Part shown: piece by piece, positions 37,701 to 45,328 of the stretch
Layout of the letters: each line of letters opens with the position of its first letter
Position numbering within the stretch: the first letter of the stretch is position 1
Assembly: GCA_036787955.1 (NCBI GenBank)
Contig: DAIQOI010000002.1
Span: forward strand, 1 to 64,000
DNA: 64,000 nucleotides
Direction of reading: 5' to 3'
From: UBA2336 sp036787955
GTDB taxonomy: Bacteria > Bacteroidota > Bacteroidia > Cytophagales > Cyclobacteriaceae
Translations under genes and position numbers: made by a program
Notes under the pieces: generated by a model
What the model saw: the letters and a program-made list of their open reading frames with translations, nothing else
Databases searched by the model: none
Told to the model about the DNA's origin: nothing

Positions 37701-38077
37701 TGCAAACACACATGTTGGAGTCGGTACTGCTGAAAAACACCGGAAATGCCTTTGAAATATTGCCTCTACCGGCAGAGGTGCAGTTCTCCCCCGTATATGC
37801 CTGTACAGTGATGGATGTATCAGGGCAGTCGGAATTGTTGCTTGCCGGAAACCTGACGGCAGTACAGCCTGATTTGGGATATTTCGATGCCGGATACGGC
37901 ACTGTGGTGCTGGTGGATAAGAATTTTCAAATGAAAGCCATACCCTCTTCATCATCAGGATTTTTTGTTCGTGGTGAAGTACGCAACATCAGCGCTTTGC
38001 AGCTGCGGCAGGCAGCAAAAACTTTATGCATCGTTTCACGGAATAACCGCACTTTAGTAGCTTTTCAAAGAAATTGA
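34793..38077 (+). CDS. ASPIC/UnbV and FG-GAP (VCBS) repeat lipoprotein, copy 3
   Basis: The protein is 1094 aa from the ATG at 34793; a TTG directly before it is less likely. The lipobox is FSGC near residue 17. It has the same two-propeller layout with an ASPIC/UnbV domain at about 492-590 (RGWQSAVEPVIHAGLG). Two of its 14 metal-binding-like motifs have lost key acidic or glycine residues (DINNDLLTD and the last one), so this copy has diverged most. The tail SGFFVRGEVRNI matches copy 1. The GH65 gene follows after 1 bp. The role is unknown. Confidence 0.85.
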   Translation: MKRFSAIILLCILFSGCQKKAILRGRLFTPVEPSATGIDFINRVEDSDQLNIIKYLYFYNGGGVAVGDINNDGLPDIYFTSNLGPNKLYLNEGNLKFRDITQQAKVAGTDNWTTGVTMADVNGDGWLDIYVCEVGRYLHLKGRNRLYINNGNLTFTEQAEQYNLHFSGFATHASFFDYDRDGDLDVYLLNHSVHANYTFADLALRYTPDERSGDRLMRNDGGVFTDVTQNAGILTGSLGYGLSVMISDLNQDGWPDIYVCNDFRENDYLYINNQDGTFRQVIEISVPHTSRFSMGSDAADINNDLLTDLITLDMLPDDESIRKQSAGEDSYEVFRHKLTYGFHYQFSRNTLQLNRGNDLAHNPMFSDIAAYAGLEATDWSWAALFADFDNDGWKDLFITNGIPRRPNDLDYISFIASTPSRNTPDMELIRRMPAGKVPNRIFKNQNGYRFTDMTGRWIDTTPDCSQGAAYADLDLDGDLDIVVNVMNEPARIYRNNVELSSSNYLRIRLHGEGKNTFGIGARVQVYASGLRSIYELMPSRGWQSAVEPVIHAGLGRAQSVDSLFVYWPDGRTQRLLHIPANQLVNIHQSEAAQTKQLRATDTTHLFSEFELTGLQFVHNENDYSAMLVEPLLPFMYTSAGPPLAVADVNNDGRDDLFVGGGAGQPGALFLQQHNGTFRLSGQPALLQDADAEDTACALVDVNNDGFADLLVAGGGHQFDANDPRLNPRLYLNNRKGVFIRSKDAFKDIFTDASVIGVADFNKDGLIDIFIGGRVTPGRYGKIPQSYLLLNAGGGKFNDVTEYAFGGHTLGMISGAVWTDINRDNLPDLIVAGHWMPITIYVQQTDGKFSNRTDEYGLGTTHGFWNTLTVHDFNNDNLPDIVAGNLGLNSRLRTYPNRPLMLYISDFDSNGSEELILMYNLPDKQVPFLTRDQLVKQIPSLKRKFLQYVKYSNASLTDIFTEEQLQHANVLQTHMLESVLLKNTGNAFEILPLPAEVQFSPVYACTVMDVSGQSELLLAGNLTAVQPDLGYFDAGYGTVVLVDKNFQMKAIPSSSSGFFVRGEVRNISALQLRQAAKTLCIVSRNNRTLVAFQRN

Positions 38078-38078
38078 T

Positions 38079-40109
38079 ATGAGATTTTTTGTTCTTCTGT
38101 TTCTTTCAGGTTTCTGTATTTCTGCAGGGTCGCAGACAGTTGACACATGGCACATTTCAGCTACTATACAGCCGGGGCAACCTTATTATGGAGTAACGGT
38201 GGCTAATGGCATGATTGGTTTGGTATCTTCGTCCGAGCCCATGAAAGTGAAGGATGTGGTACTGAATGGTGTATACGATTATTATCAGCGAGGAAGGGTT
38301 TCCAATATTTTGAAAGGTTTCAACCATGTGAATCTGGCCCTTGAAGTGGACGGGCAGCGTATCGGCTTACAGGGTATAACCGATTTCCGTCAGGAACTGG
38401 ACATGAAAAAGGCCATCCTGACCAGCACGTTTACGGTACCTGGTAAAGCTGAGCTAACTCATCAACTTATGGCGCTTCGGCATCTGCCCTTTACAGCACT
38501 TGCCATCGTAACTGTGAAAGCACTGAAAGATATACGGGTAACAGCAATGGGTATCATTGAAGCCCCCGATCATCTTGCAGATGTCCGTAACCTGTACAGC
38601 GAGATTGATCGGCCGCATGTGCTCATTCCCCTGCTGACATCCGTTGGGAAAAGTCCTTCCGGAAAAATAACCATTGCAGCTTCCGCTTCTTTCGTATTTC
38701 CGGAACCGCATGGCCACCAACCCAGAATCATTCACGAAGACTGGGACTATAACATGCATCTGGCCAAGTTTACCAAAAATCTTGCTGCGGGTACCTCGTA
38801 CACTTTTGCTGTTGTGGCATCGGCTGTTTCATCCGCACACTACAACGATCCACACAACGAAGCAGAGCGGCTCACCATCTTTGCTGCTCTCGAAGGGCCT
38901 GACAGATTGTTACAACGGCATGTGGGTGAATGGGAGGAATTATGGAAAAGCGATATTGTTATCGAAGGTGATGATCGTGTACAACGCGATGTGCGTTTTG
39001 CGCTGTACCACTTGTACTCTTTTGTACGCGAAGGCACTGCATACAGCCTGTCGCCCATGGGGCTTTCCGGACTGGGATATAATGGCCATGTTTTCTGGGA
39101 TACGGAACTGTGGATGTATCCGCCCCTGCTTGTGTTGCAGCCTCGTCTGGCAAAATCCCTGTTGGAATATCGTTATCAGCGGCTCGAAGCAGCAAAACAG
39201 AATGCCTTTGCCCATGGTTACCGCGGTGCCATGTTTCCCTGGGAGTCATCGGCCGATGGGAGTGAGGATACACCGGTGTGGGCGCTCACCGGACCTTTCC
39301 AGCACCATATCACCGGATGCGTAGGATGGGCCTTCTGGAAGTATTATCAGGTAACACGCGACAAACTATGGTTGCGCGAGCGCGGTTATCCGGTGCTGAA
39401 AGAAGTAGCCGACTTCTGGGCAAGCAGAGTCGAGCGCAAAGGACCAGGCCGGTACGAAATAAACAACGTTATTGGTGCCAATGAGTGGCAGGAAAATATT
39501 GATAACAATGCGTTTACCAACGGCATTGCCATCACTGTGTTGCGCTATGCTGCGCAGGCCGCCCGCGAACTAGGTCTTGAACCCAACCCGGACTGGGAAC
39601 ATGTGGCCGGCAATATTCCGATATTAAAATTTCCGGATGGCACCACCCGTGAAAATGCCACTTACAACGGAGAGGAGATTAAGCAGGCAGACGTGAATCT
39701 GCTGGCCTTCCCTCTTGAGCTGTTCACAAGCAGGAATCAGATTGAAAAAGACCTGAAGTACTACGAGCCGCGCATATCGCCAAATGGACCGGCCATGGGC
39801 TTTTCCGTGCTGGCCACCCTGTATGCCAAATTAGGCCAACCCGATAAGGCCTACGAGCTTTTTCTGAAAAGTTATCGGCCCAATGAAGTACCCCCTTTTG
39901 GGGTGTTGGCCGAAACAGCCGGTGGAACCAATCCTTATTTTGCCACGGGTGCGGGGGGTATGCTTCAGGCCGTACTTTTTGGTTTCGGAGGGGTGCAAAT
40001 TTCGGATGGTGGTTTGATTATTTCTGCACCAACACTTCCGAAGCAGTGGAAGAATCTGGAAATTTATGGAGTAAAATCTTTAACCGACAGCCGTAAAAAA
40101 AGTAAATAA
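38079..40109 (+). CDS. Exported glycoside hydrolase family 65 enzyme (trehalose/alpha-glucoside-active type)
   Basis: The 676-aa protein has a signal peptide (about 1-19, ending SAGSQ) and the GH65 layout: an N-terminal beta-sandwich, an (alpha/alpha)6 barrel and a small C-terminal sheet. The motif FWDTELWMYPP lies near residues 346-356. The catalytic-acid motif appears as GANEWQEN with Glu469, where phosphorylases usually have GPDE. The family includes trehalose and maltose phosphorylases and hydrolytic acid trehalase; export outside the phosphate-rich cytoplasm and the divergent motif favour hydrolysis. A GH37 trehalase lies two genes downstream, so an alpha,alpha-linked glucoside is the likely substrate. 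Exact specificity cannot be read. Confidence 0.85.
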   Translation: MRFFVLLFLSGFCISAGSQTVDTWHISATIQPGQPYYGVTVANGMIGLVSSSEPMKVKDVVLNGVYDYYQRGRVSNILKGFNHVNLALEVDGQRIGLQGITDFRQELDMKKAILTSTFTVPGKAELTHQLMALRHLPFTALAIVTVKALKDIRVTAMGIIEAPDHLADVRNLYSEIDRPHVLIPLLTSVGKSPSGKITIAASASFVFPEPHGHQPRIIHEDWDYNMHLAKFTKNLAAGTSYTFAVVASAVSSAHYNDPHNEAERLTIFAALEGPDRLLQRHVGEWEELWKSDIVIEGDDRVQRDVRFALYHLYSFVREGTAYSLSPMGLSGLGYNGHVFWDTELWMYPPLLVLQPRLAKSLLEYRYQRLEAAKQNAFAHGYRGAMFPWESSADGSEDTPVWALTGPFQHHITGCVGWAFWKYYQVTRDKLWLRERGYPVLKEVADFWASRVERKGPGRYEINNVIGANEWQENIDNNAFTNGIAITVLRYAAQAARELGLEPNPDWEHVAGNIPILKFPDGTTRENATYNGEEIKQADVNLLAFPLELFTSRNQIEKDLKYYEPRISPNGPAMGFSVLATLYAKLGQPDKAYELFLKSYRPNEVPPFGVLAETAGGTNPYFATGAGGMLQAVLFGFGGVQISDGGLIISAPTLPKQWKNLEIYGVKSLTDSRKKSK

Positions 40110-40112
40110 TTT

Positions 40113-41465
40113 ATGAGGCGACTCGTGTTTTTACTGGTCATGATTGCTTTCTCCTGCAATCATCAGAAAACAGACTACAGGATCATAACATCTGATCCAA
40201 AGTATCTGCATCAGGCCATGAAATCCATTACCGATCGTATGGTGCATGATATTTTTTCACCACCTGTTGCCAGCCGTGTTTATGCCTATACTTCCATAGC
40301 TGCCTACGAAGCGCTTGTACCGTTTTCGGAAAATTACATGAGCCTGGCCGGTCAGATAGAACATTTTCCGGCTGTTCCAGCGCCTGAAACCGGAAAGGAA
40401 TATTGCAGTGAACTGAGTTCCATAGAAGCACTTTTCAAAGTTGGACGCCAGTTGATATTCAGCGAAAAACAGCTGGACTCAGTGTACCGGCAAATTATTC
40501 AGGTCTATGAAAATTCGGGCATGCCCGAAGAGGTATTCAGCAGATCGCTGGAGTATGGCCAGAAAGTAGGCGAACATGTGCTGAAGTGGGCATCTGACGA
40601 TAACTATCATCAAACAAGATCATTTCCCAAGTACACCATCCGCGAGGACCCGGCCGCCTGGAGGCCTACACCACCGGCTTACTTCGATGCTATTGAGCCA
40701 CATTGGACCAAAATCAGACCATTCACACTTGACTCATCAACACAATTCATTCCACCCAGGCCAACACCCTTTTCTGTTGATAAAAAAAGTCAGTTTTACA
40801 AGGATGCCCTGGAAGTATATGAAACCGGTAAACAACTTACCGATGAACAAAAAGAAATTGCCTCTTTCTGGGATTGTAACCCTTTTGCCATGCAGGTTCA
40901 TGGTCATGTCATGTTTGGGGTAAAGAAAATTTCCCCCGGCGGGCACTGGATTAATATTACCCGTGAAGCCTGCGAAAAAGCAAAAGCTGATTTCACCGCT
41001 TCAGCCGAGGCGTATGCCTGTGTATCTGTAGCATTGGCCGATGCTTTTATTAGTTGTTGGGATGAAAAATACCGCAGCATACTGGTGCGCCCCGAAACGT
41101 ATATTAACCGCTACATTGACGAAAACTGGGTGCCGCTGCTACAGACACCACCGTTCCCGGAGTATACCAGCGGGCACAGTGTGATTTCGGCTGCTGCTGC
41201 TATTACCCTCACAAAATTGTTTGGTGAGAATTTTGATTTTGTAGATTCGACCGAAATCGAATTTGGCTTGCCACCCCGCAGGTTTAGTTCCTTCTTACAA
41301 GCTGCCCGCGAAGCCGGTATCAGCCGCCTCTATGGTGGCATCCATTACCGTCCTGCTATTGAAAATGGCTTGCAACAGGGGCAGCACGTAGGAGAGTGGG
41401 TAATCAGCCATATTACCACCCGTAAACAACCGGTAGCCACTGCAACCATCACCGACAATCCATGA
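40113..41465 (+). CDS. Vanadium-dependent haloperoxidase-like PAP2-superfamily lipoprotein
   Basis: The 450-aa protein has a short signal peptide with a lipobox-like FSC near residue 15. All three signatures of the vanadium haloperoxidase/acid-phosphatase pocket are present: K-x6-R-P (Lys319, Arg326), S-G-H (His355 in YTSGHS) and S-R-x5-H (Arg405, His411). The enzyme should bind vanadate or phosphate; it could be a haloperoxidase or a phosphatase. The location inside a sugar operon, overlapping the trehalase start by 4 bp, makes a phosphatase on a sugar phosphate or an oxidative role on the substrate equally worth testing. The acidic or hydrophobic residues that separate the two activities cannot be judged by eye. 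Confidence 0.85.
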   Translation: MRRLVFLLVMIAFSCNHQKTDYRIITSDPKYLHQAMKSITDRMVHDIFSPPVASRVYAYTSIAAYEALVPFSENYMSLAGQIEHFPAVPAPETGKEYCSELSSIEALFKVGRQLIFSEKQLDSVYRQIIQVYENSGMPEEVFSRSLEYGQKVGEHVLKWASDDNYHQTRSFPKYTIREDPAAWRPTPPAYFDAIEPHWTKIRPFTLDSSTQFIPPRPTPFSVDKKSQFYKDALEVYETGKQLTDEQKEIASFWDCNPFAMQVHGHVMFGVKKISPGGHWINITREACEKAKADFTASAEAYACVSVALADAFISCWDEKYRSILVRPETYINRYIDENWVPLLQTPPFPEYTSGHSVISAAAAITLTKLFGENFDFVDSTEIEFGLPPRRFSSFLQAAREAGISRLYGGIHYRPAIENGLQQGQHVGEWVISHITTRKQPVATATITDNP

Positions 41466-43024
41466 AACGATTACTGCTGCTCATAAGCACAACTTTTCTT
41501 GCAGCATGTGCTGTAAGCTACGAAGTAAACTGGGATGAAGTATTCTCATCATCTCTTTTTCATGATGTGCAGATGAGCGGAATTTATCCCGATTCCAAGA
41601 CTTTTCCCGATTGTACTCCGCGATCATCCTGGAAAAAGTGTATCGAACTGTACGAGGATTCAAAAGATAGGTCCGGTTTTGATCTCAGAAAGTTTCTACT
41701 CGATAACTTCAATTTGCCGGATCGACCTGCTGTAAATTTCCGAAGCGATACGCTCGCACCCCTCGATATTCACCTGCGCAAACTGTGGCCGGTGCTTACA
41801 AGGCCCTCTGATAAACCCAACCAACAGTCATCGCTCCTGCCTTTGCCTTATCCTTATGTTGTGCCGGGCGGAAGGTTCTCAGAGGTGTATTACTGGGACA
41901 GCTATTTCACCATGTTGGGTTTATTGACTCATGAGCGGTATGACGATGTCCGAAACCTGCTGAATAATTTTAGTTTTCTCATTGAAAAGTATGGTCATGT
42001 ACCCAATGGAAATCGCAGCTACTATCTGAGTCGCTCCCAGCCACCTTATTTTGCCTGCATGATCGATCTGTTGCAGTTTACCGATACCACTGCTTTGCTA
42101 ACCTTTCTTCCTGCCCTTCAGAAGGAATATTTATTTTGGATGGATGGAGAAGCCAACCTTCAAAAGCCCGGCGACCATTACCGAAGAGTTGTAATGATGC
42201 CTGACGGAACAGTATTGAACCGTTACTGGGATGATATGCCGCTGCCACGCCCCGAAGCCTACCGCGAAGACGTGATAACTGCCGGCAAGTCGGGTAGAAA
42301 TGCAGAAGAAGTGTACCGCCATCTTCGCGCAGCAGCTGAATCGGGGTGGGATTTTTCTTCTCGATGGCTGATGCATCCCGATAAACTGGAAACTATACGC
42401 ACCACTGAAATCATTCCTGTAGATCTGAATTGCCTGCTGCTTTTTGCCGAGCGCAAGCTGCAACAGGGTTTCGCGATGAAAAACCGGCCTGATTCTGCCC
42501 GTTATTACCTCGCGCGGGCCGATAGCCGGAGGCGCGCCTTGCTTACATTTTTCTGGAATGAATCCATCGGCTTCTTTACCGACTACGATTTTGCCAAGCA
42601 ACAGCAAATGCAAAACAAAACGCTTGCTGGTGTTTACCCGTTGTTCTTCGAACTGGCTCAACCCCACATGGCCGGGCGAATAGCTAATTCGATTGAACAG
42701 GAATTCCTGAAGCCGGGTGGTTTGGTAACAACTTTAGTGGTGTCAGGTCAGCAATGGGATGCTCCCAATGGCTGGGCGCCCTTGCAATACCTGGCCATTG
42801 CCGGATTACGCAAGTATGGTTATGCGCAACTGGCCGATGAGATTGCAAGACGCTGGCTCGATGTGAATGAAAAAGTGTTCAGGCGAACAGGCAAAATGAT
42901 GGAGAAATACAATGTGCAGGACATTAATCTTCAGGCCGGTGGTGGTGAATATCCTTCTCAGGACGGATTTGGCTGGACCAACGGAGTAGCAGCTATGCTA
43001 TTAAGCAAAGCCACAAATCAATAA
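41462..43024 (+). CDS. treA: Trehalase (GH37), lipoprotein
   Basis: The 520-aa protein hydrolyses alpha,alpha-trehalose to two glucose molecules. Both trehalase signatures are intact: PGGRFSEVYYWDSY at about 135-148 and QWDAPNGWAP at about 431-440; a Q-D-G-F-G-W-T-N-G-V motif is near the C-terminus. The signal peptide ends in LAAC near residue 16, so it is probably a lipoprotein facing the periplasm or surface. The start ATGA overlaps the haloperoxidase-like gene. Together with GH65 and the ROK kinase it outlines a trehalose-type catabolic route. Confidence 0.94.
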   Translation: MKRLLLLISTTFLAACAVSYEVNWDEVFSSSLFHDVQMSGIYPDSKTFPDCTPRSSWKKCIELYEDSKDRSGFDLRKFLLDNFNLPDRPAVNFRSDTLAPLDIHLRKLWPVLTRPSDKPNQQSSLLPLPYPYVVPGGRFSEVYYWDSYFTMLGLLTHERYDDVRNLLNNFSFLIEKYGHVPNGNRSYYLSRSQPPYFACMIDLLQFTDTTALLTFLPALQKEYLFWMDGEANLQKPGDHYRRVVMMPDGTVLNRYWDDMPLPRPEAYREDVITAGKSGRNAEEVYRHLRAAAESGWDFSSRWLMHPDKLETIRTTEIIPVDLNCLLLFAERKLQQGFAMKNRPDSARYYLARADSRRRALLTFFWNESIGFFTDYDFAKQQQMQNKTLAGVYPLFFELAQPHMAGRIANSIEQEFLKPGGLVTTLVVSGQQWDAPNGWAPLQYLAIAGLRKYGYAQLADEIARRWLDVNEKVFRRTGKMMEKYNVQDINLQAGGGEYPSQDGFGWTNGVAAMLLSKATNQ

Positions 43025-43027
43025 ACT

Positions 43028-44206
43028 ATGAAAGCAAAATTGTGGATTATCGGACTGCTCATACTGATTTTCACGGAGTTTTTGCGTGTCTATTTTATCA
43101 TGCCTTTTCCGGGAAGTCAACAATGGGACACCATCAAGATAGCTTATTTTCTTCACCACAATGCGTGGTGGCTGCGAGCCGCAGGTTTGCTGTTGCTGGT
43201 GTATCCGGCTTACCAGTTAATCCGATCTAAAACATTAAAAAATTACATTGTTGCTGCGCTGCCTTTTCTGCTGTGGTTAACTCTTTATTTTGTTGTGTCC
43301 AATAAAATGCAGGCCGATAAAATGTTTTATCAGCCAAAACAGGTAAGGATGTTGCCTGTTACTGAAAATGTCGTACCGCGCAATACCGTAATCATAGGTT
43401 TGAGCCTGAATGGTTTGCAGCGAGCTTATCCGCTTGAACTTATCGGCTATCATCATCAGGTTCGGGATACAGTGGGGGGCGAGCCGGTGATGGTTACCTA
43501 TTGCACCGTGTGCCGTACAGGCCGGATTTTCTCGCCTATGGTTCAGGGCAAGGCGGAAACTTTCAGGCTGGTAGGTATGGATCACTTCAATGCCATGTTC
43601 GAAGATTCCCGAACTGAAAGCTGGTGGAGGCAGGTAAATGGCGAAGCCGTGGCCGGCCCTCTTCGCGGCATGCGGCTAAAGGAACTTCCTGCCGAACAGA
43701 TGACGCTGGAGGCCTGGATTGCACGCTATCCCAACACCCTCATCCTTCAGCCCGACTCAACGTTTGCTGATGAGTATGCAAAACTAAGCGGCTATTCTAC
43801 GGGCAGAAAAAAAGGTAAGCTAACCGGCACCGACAGTTTATCGTGGAAGGATAAATCCTGGGTTATAGGCATTACACTGGGATCAGAAAACAGAGCATAC
43901 GACTGGCGCCATCTGCTGCAGGAGCGACTCATACATGATAAGCTTAGCGGAGTACCGCTCCTGCTGGTCGTTCAGCCAGACAGCCTGAGCTATCACGTTT
44001 GGCAAAGGCCGGACACACTGACTTTCCAAATCACGGAGAGCGGTGAATTAACGGATGCCAATACCGGATCATTGTGGAATTACAGTGGCCAATGTGTTTC
44101 CGGAAAGCTGGAAGGAAATATACTTAAGCCGGTTCAGGCATATCTGGAATACTGGCATTCATGGCGTACCTTTCAACCGAAAACCACGCGTTATCCCGGT
44201 GAATGA
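43028..44206 (+). CDS. DUF3179-domain membrane protein
   Basis: The 392-aa protein has about three N-terminal membrane helices (about 5-22, 45-65, 72-92) and a C-terminal DUF3179 domain with the hallmark VTYCTVCRTGRIF near residues 155-167, whose two cysteines form a C-x-x-C pair, and a MDHFNAMFEDSRTESWW segment near 187. DUF3179 proteins are uncharacterised; the C-x-x-C pair suggests metal or redox chemistry. It lies 3 bp after the trehalase and overlaps the ROK kinase start by 8 bp, so it belongs to the operon. Confidence 0.85.
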   Translation: MKAKLWIIGLLILIFTEFLRVYFIMPFPGSQQWDTIKIAYFLHHNAWWLRAAGLLLLVYPAYQLIRSKTLKNYIVAALPFLLWLTLYFVVSNKMQADKMFYQPKQVRMLPVTENVVPRNTVIIGLSLNGLQRAYPLELIGYHHQVRDTVGGEPVMVTYCTVCRTGRIFSPMVQGKAETFRLVGMDHFNAMFEDSRTESWWRQVNGEAVAGPLRGMRLKELPAEQMTLEAWIARYPNTLILQPDSTFADEYAKLSGYSTGRKKGKLTGTDSLSWKDKSWVIGITLGSENRAYDWRHLLQERLIHDKLSGVPLLLVVQPDSLSYHVWQRPDTLTFQITESGELTDANTGSLWNYSGQCVSGKLEGNILKPVQAYLEYWHSWRTFQPKTTRYPGE

Positions 44207-45119
44207 GCGTAAGCACCTATGGGGCATTGACCTGGGCGGCACCAAGATTGAAGGAGCAGTTCTTGATGCCAGCAAACCGGAAAAAGTACTGTTTCGCAGC
44301 CGGTTACCCACTGAGGCTGAAAAAGGTTATCACCATGTGGTTAACCAGATAGCCCGGCTGGTGCAGATGATGGAACAGCACCTGGGTTACAGGCCCAGGC
44401 AGATTGGCATAGGCACACCGGGTACACTCGATCCGCAGAGTCTGCTGCTTAAAAACTCCAACTCAACGGTGCTTAACGGACAGCCCTTGAAAACCGATTT
44501 GGAGAAAGTACTGCAAATGGATGTTTTCATGGCCAACGATGCAAACTGCTTTGCGCTGGCCGAAACCCGCATGGGAGTTGTGCGCAACAAATTTCCGCAG
44601 GCCAAAGTAGTATTTGGCGTGATCATGGGCACCGGCGTAGGTGGTGGAATTGTGGTTGACGGTCACGTATTAAATGGACTGCAGGGTATTGCCGGGGAGT
44701 GGGGGCACAACTTTCTGGATGACTCCGGGGGGGTGTGTTATTGCGGTAAAATTGGTTGTGTGGAAAAAGTAATTGCCGGTCCGGCGCTGGAGAGCTACTA
44801 TGCGCACCGCACAGGGACACGCCGGCCGCTCAAGGAAATACAGCAATTGGCAGATGAGCAAATGGATGTTCACGCCCTGGAAACGCTCGACCGTCTTACC
44901 CACTTCTTCGGTAAAGCGCTGAGTGTGGTTGTTAACATACTTGATCCGGATGTAATTGTGGTAGGAGGAGGGGTAGGGAATATTGATGTATTGTATTCGG
45001 CAGGTGTTGAATCGCTGCGTAAACATGTGTTCAATACGCGGCTCGAAACACCAGTGGTTAAGCCACTGCTTGGCGACAGTGCCGGAGTTTTTGGAGCGGC
45101 TTTTTTGGCTAATGAATAG
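44199..45119 (+). CDS. ROK-family sugar kinase
   Basis: The protein is 306 aa from a GTG at 44199; no ATG exists nearby, and the ATP-binding strand DLGGTK (11-16) follows at once. Catalytic Asp114 is in MANDAN, the MGTGVGGG loop is near 143-150, and the ROK zinc site is complete (His170, Cys180, Cys182, Cys187). It probably phosphorylates glucose or a related hexose released by the exported GH65 and GH37 enzymes. It is the last gene of the tightly packed operon. Glucokinase versus fructokinase or other specificity cannot be decided by eye. Confidence 0.9.
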   Translation: MNERKHLWGIDLGGTKIEGAVLDASKPEKVLFRSRLPTEAEKGYHHVVNQIARLVQMMEQHLGYRPRQIGIGTPGTLDPQSLLLKNSNSTVLNGQPLKTDLEKVLQMDVFMANDANCFALAETRMGVVRNKFPQAKVVFGVIMGTGVGGGIVVDGHVLNGLQGIAGEWGHNFLDDSGGVCYCGKIGCVEKVIAGPALESYYAHRTGTRRPLKEIQQLADEQMDVHALETLDRLTHFFGKALSVVVNILDPDVIVVGGGVGNIDVLYSAGVESLRKHVFNTRLETPVVKPLLGDSAGVFGAAFLANE

Positions 45120-45184
45120 GCGAAGATTACACGCTTTTCGGATCGATCTTTTTTGTAAAAACCAAAAAGTGCGGGGCCAGTTTC

Positions 45185-45196
45185 GTAAACGTTTGC
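45185..45196. promoter_or_regulatory. LacI-type operator-like site upstream of the GMC oxidoreductase gene
   Basis: GTAAACGTTTGC differs at one position from the perfect palindrome in front of susC (GCAAACGTTTGC) and keeps the AAACGTTT core. It lies 133 bp before the oxidoreductase ATG in a 209-bp gene-free gap, so the same LacI-type regulator may control the oxidoreductase pair. Confidence 0.6.
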
Positions 45197-45225
45197 ACGA
45201 CCTTGAAACCAATGTGTTTGCTGTG

Positions 45226-45248
45226 AGCCGGTACCGGCACTGCCGGCT
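45226..45248. promoter_or_regulatory. GC-rich hairpin/palindrome between ROK kinase and GMC genes
   Basis: A perfect 12-bp palindrome GCCGGTACCGGC (45227-45238) overlaps an alternative stem AGCCGG/CCGGCT (45226-45231 with 45243-45248), followed by TAAATAATTT. It could terminate the upstream operon or act in the oxidoreductase leader. The sequence alone does not decide. Confidence 0.35.
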
Positions 45249-45328
45249 AAATAATTTCTTGCAAATGATGTAGTAAATCTTTGTCCGAAAACTTAATTTT
45301 CACTCCAACAGATTACCCGCTTTACATT

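Noticed and set aside
37691..37703. GCAAACGTTTTGC, similar to the LacI-type operators
   Set aside because: It lies deep inside the third ASPIC coding region, far from any start, and its bases are explained by the codons for HANVLQ. Kept only as a chance match.
27603..38077. ASPIC proteins as T9SS cargo
   Set aside because: None of the three ends with a sorting domain of the YPNP...GMYxV type, and all have lipobox signals, so lipoprotein export is more likely.
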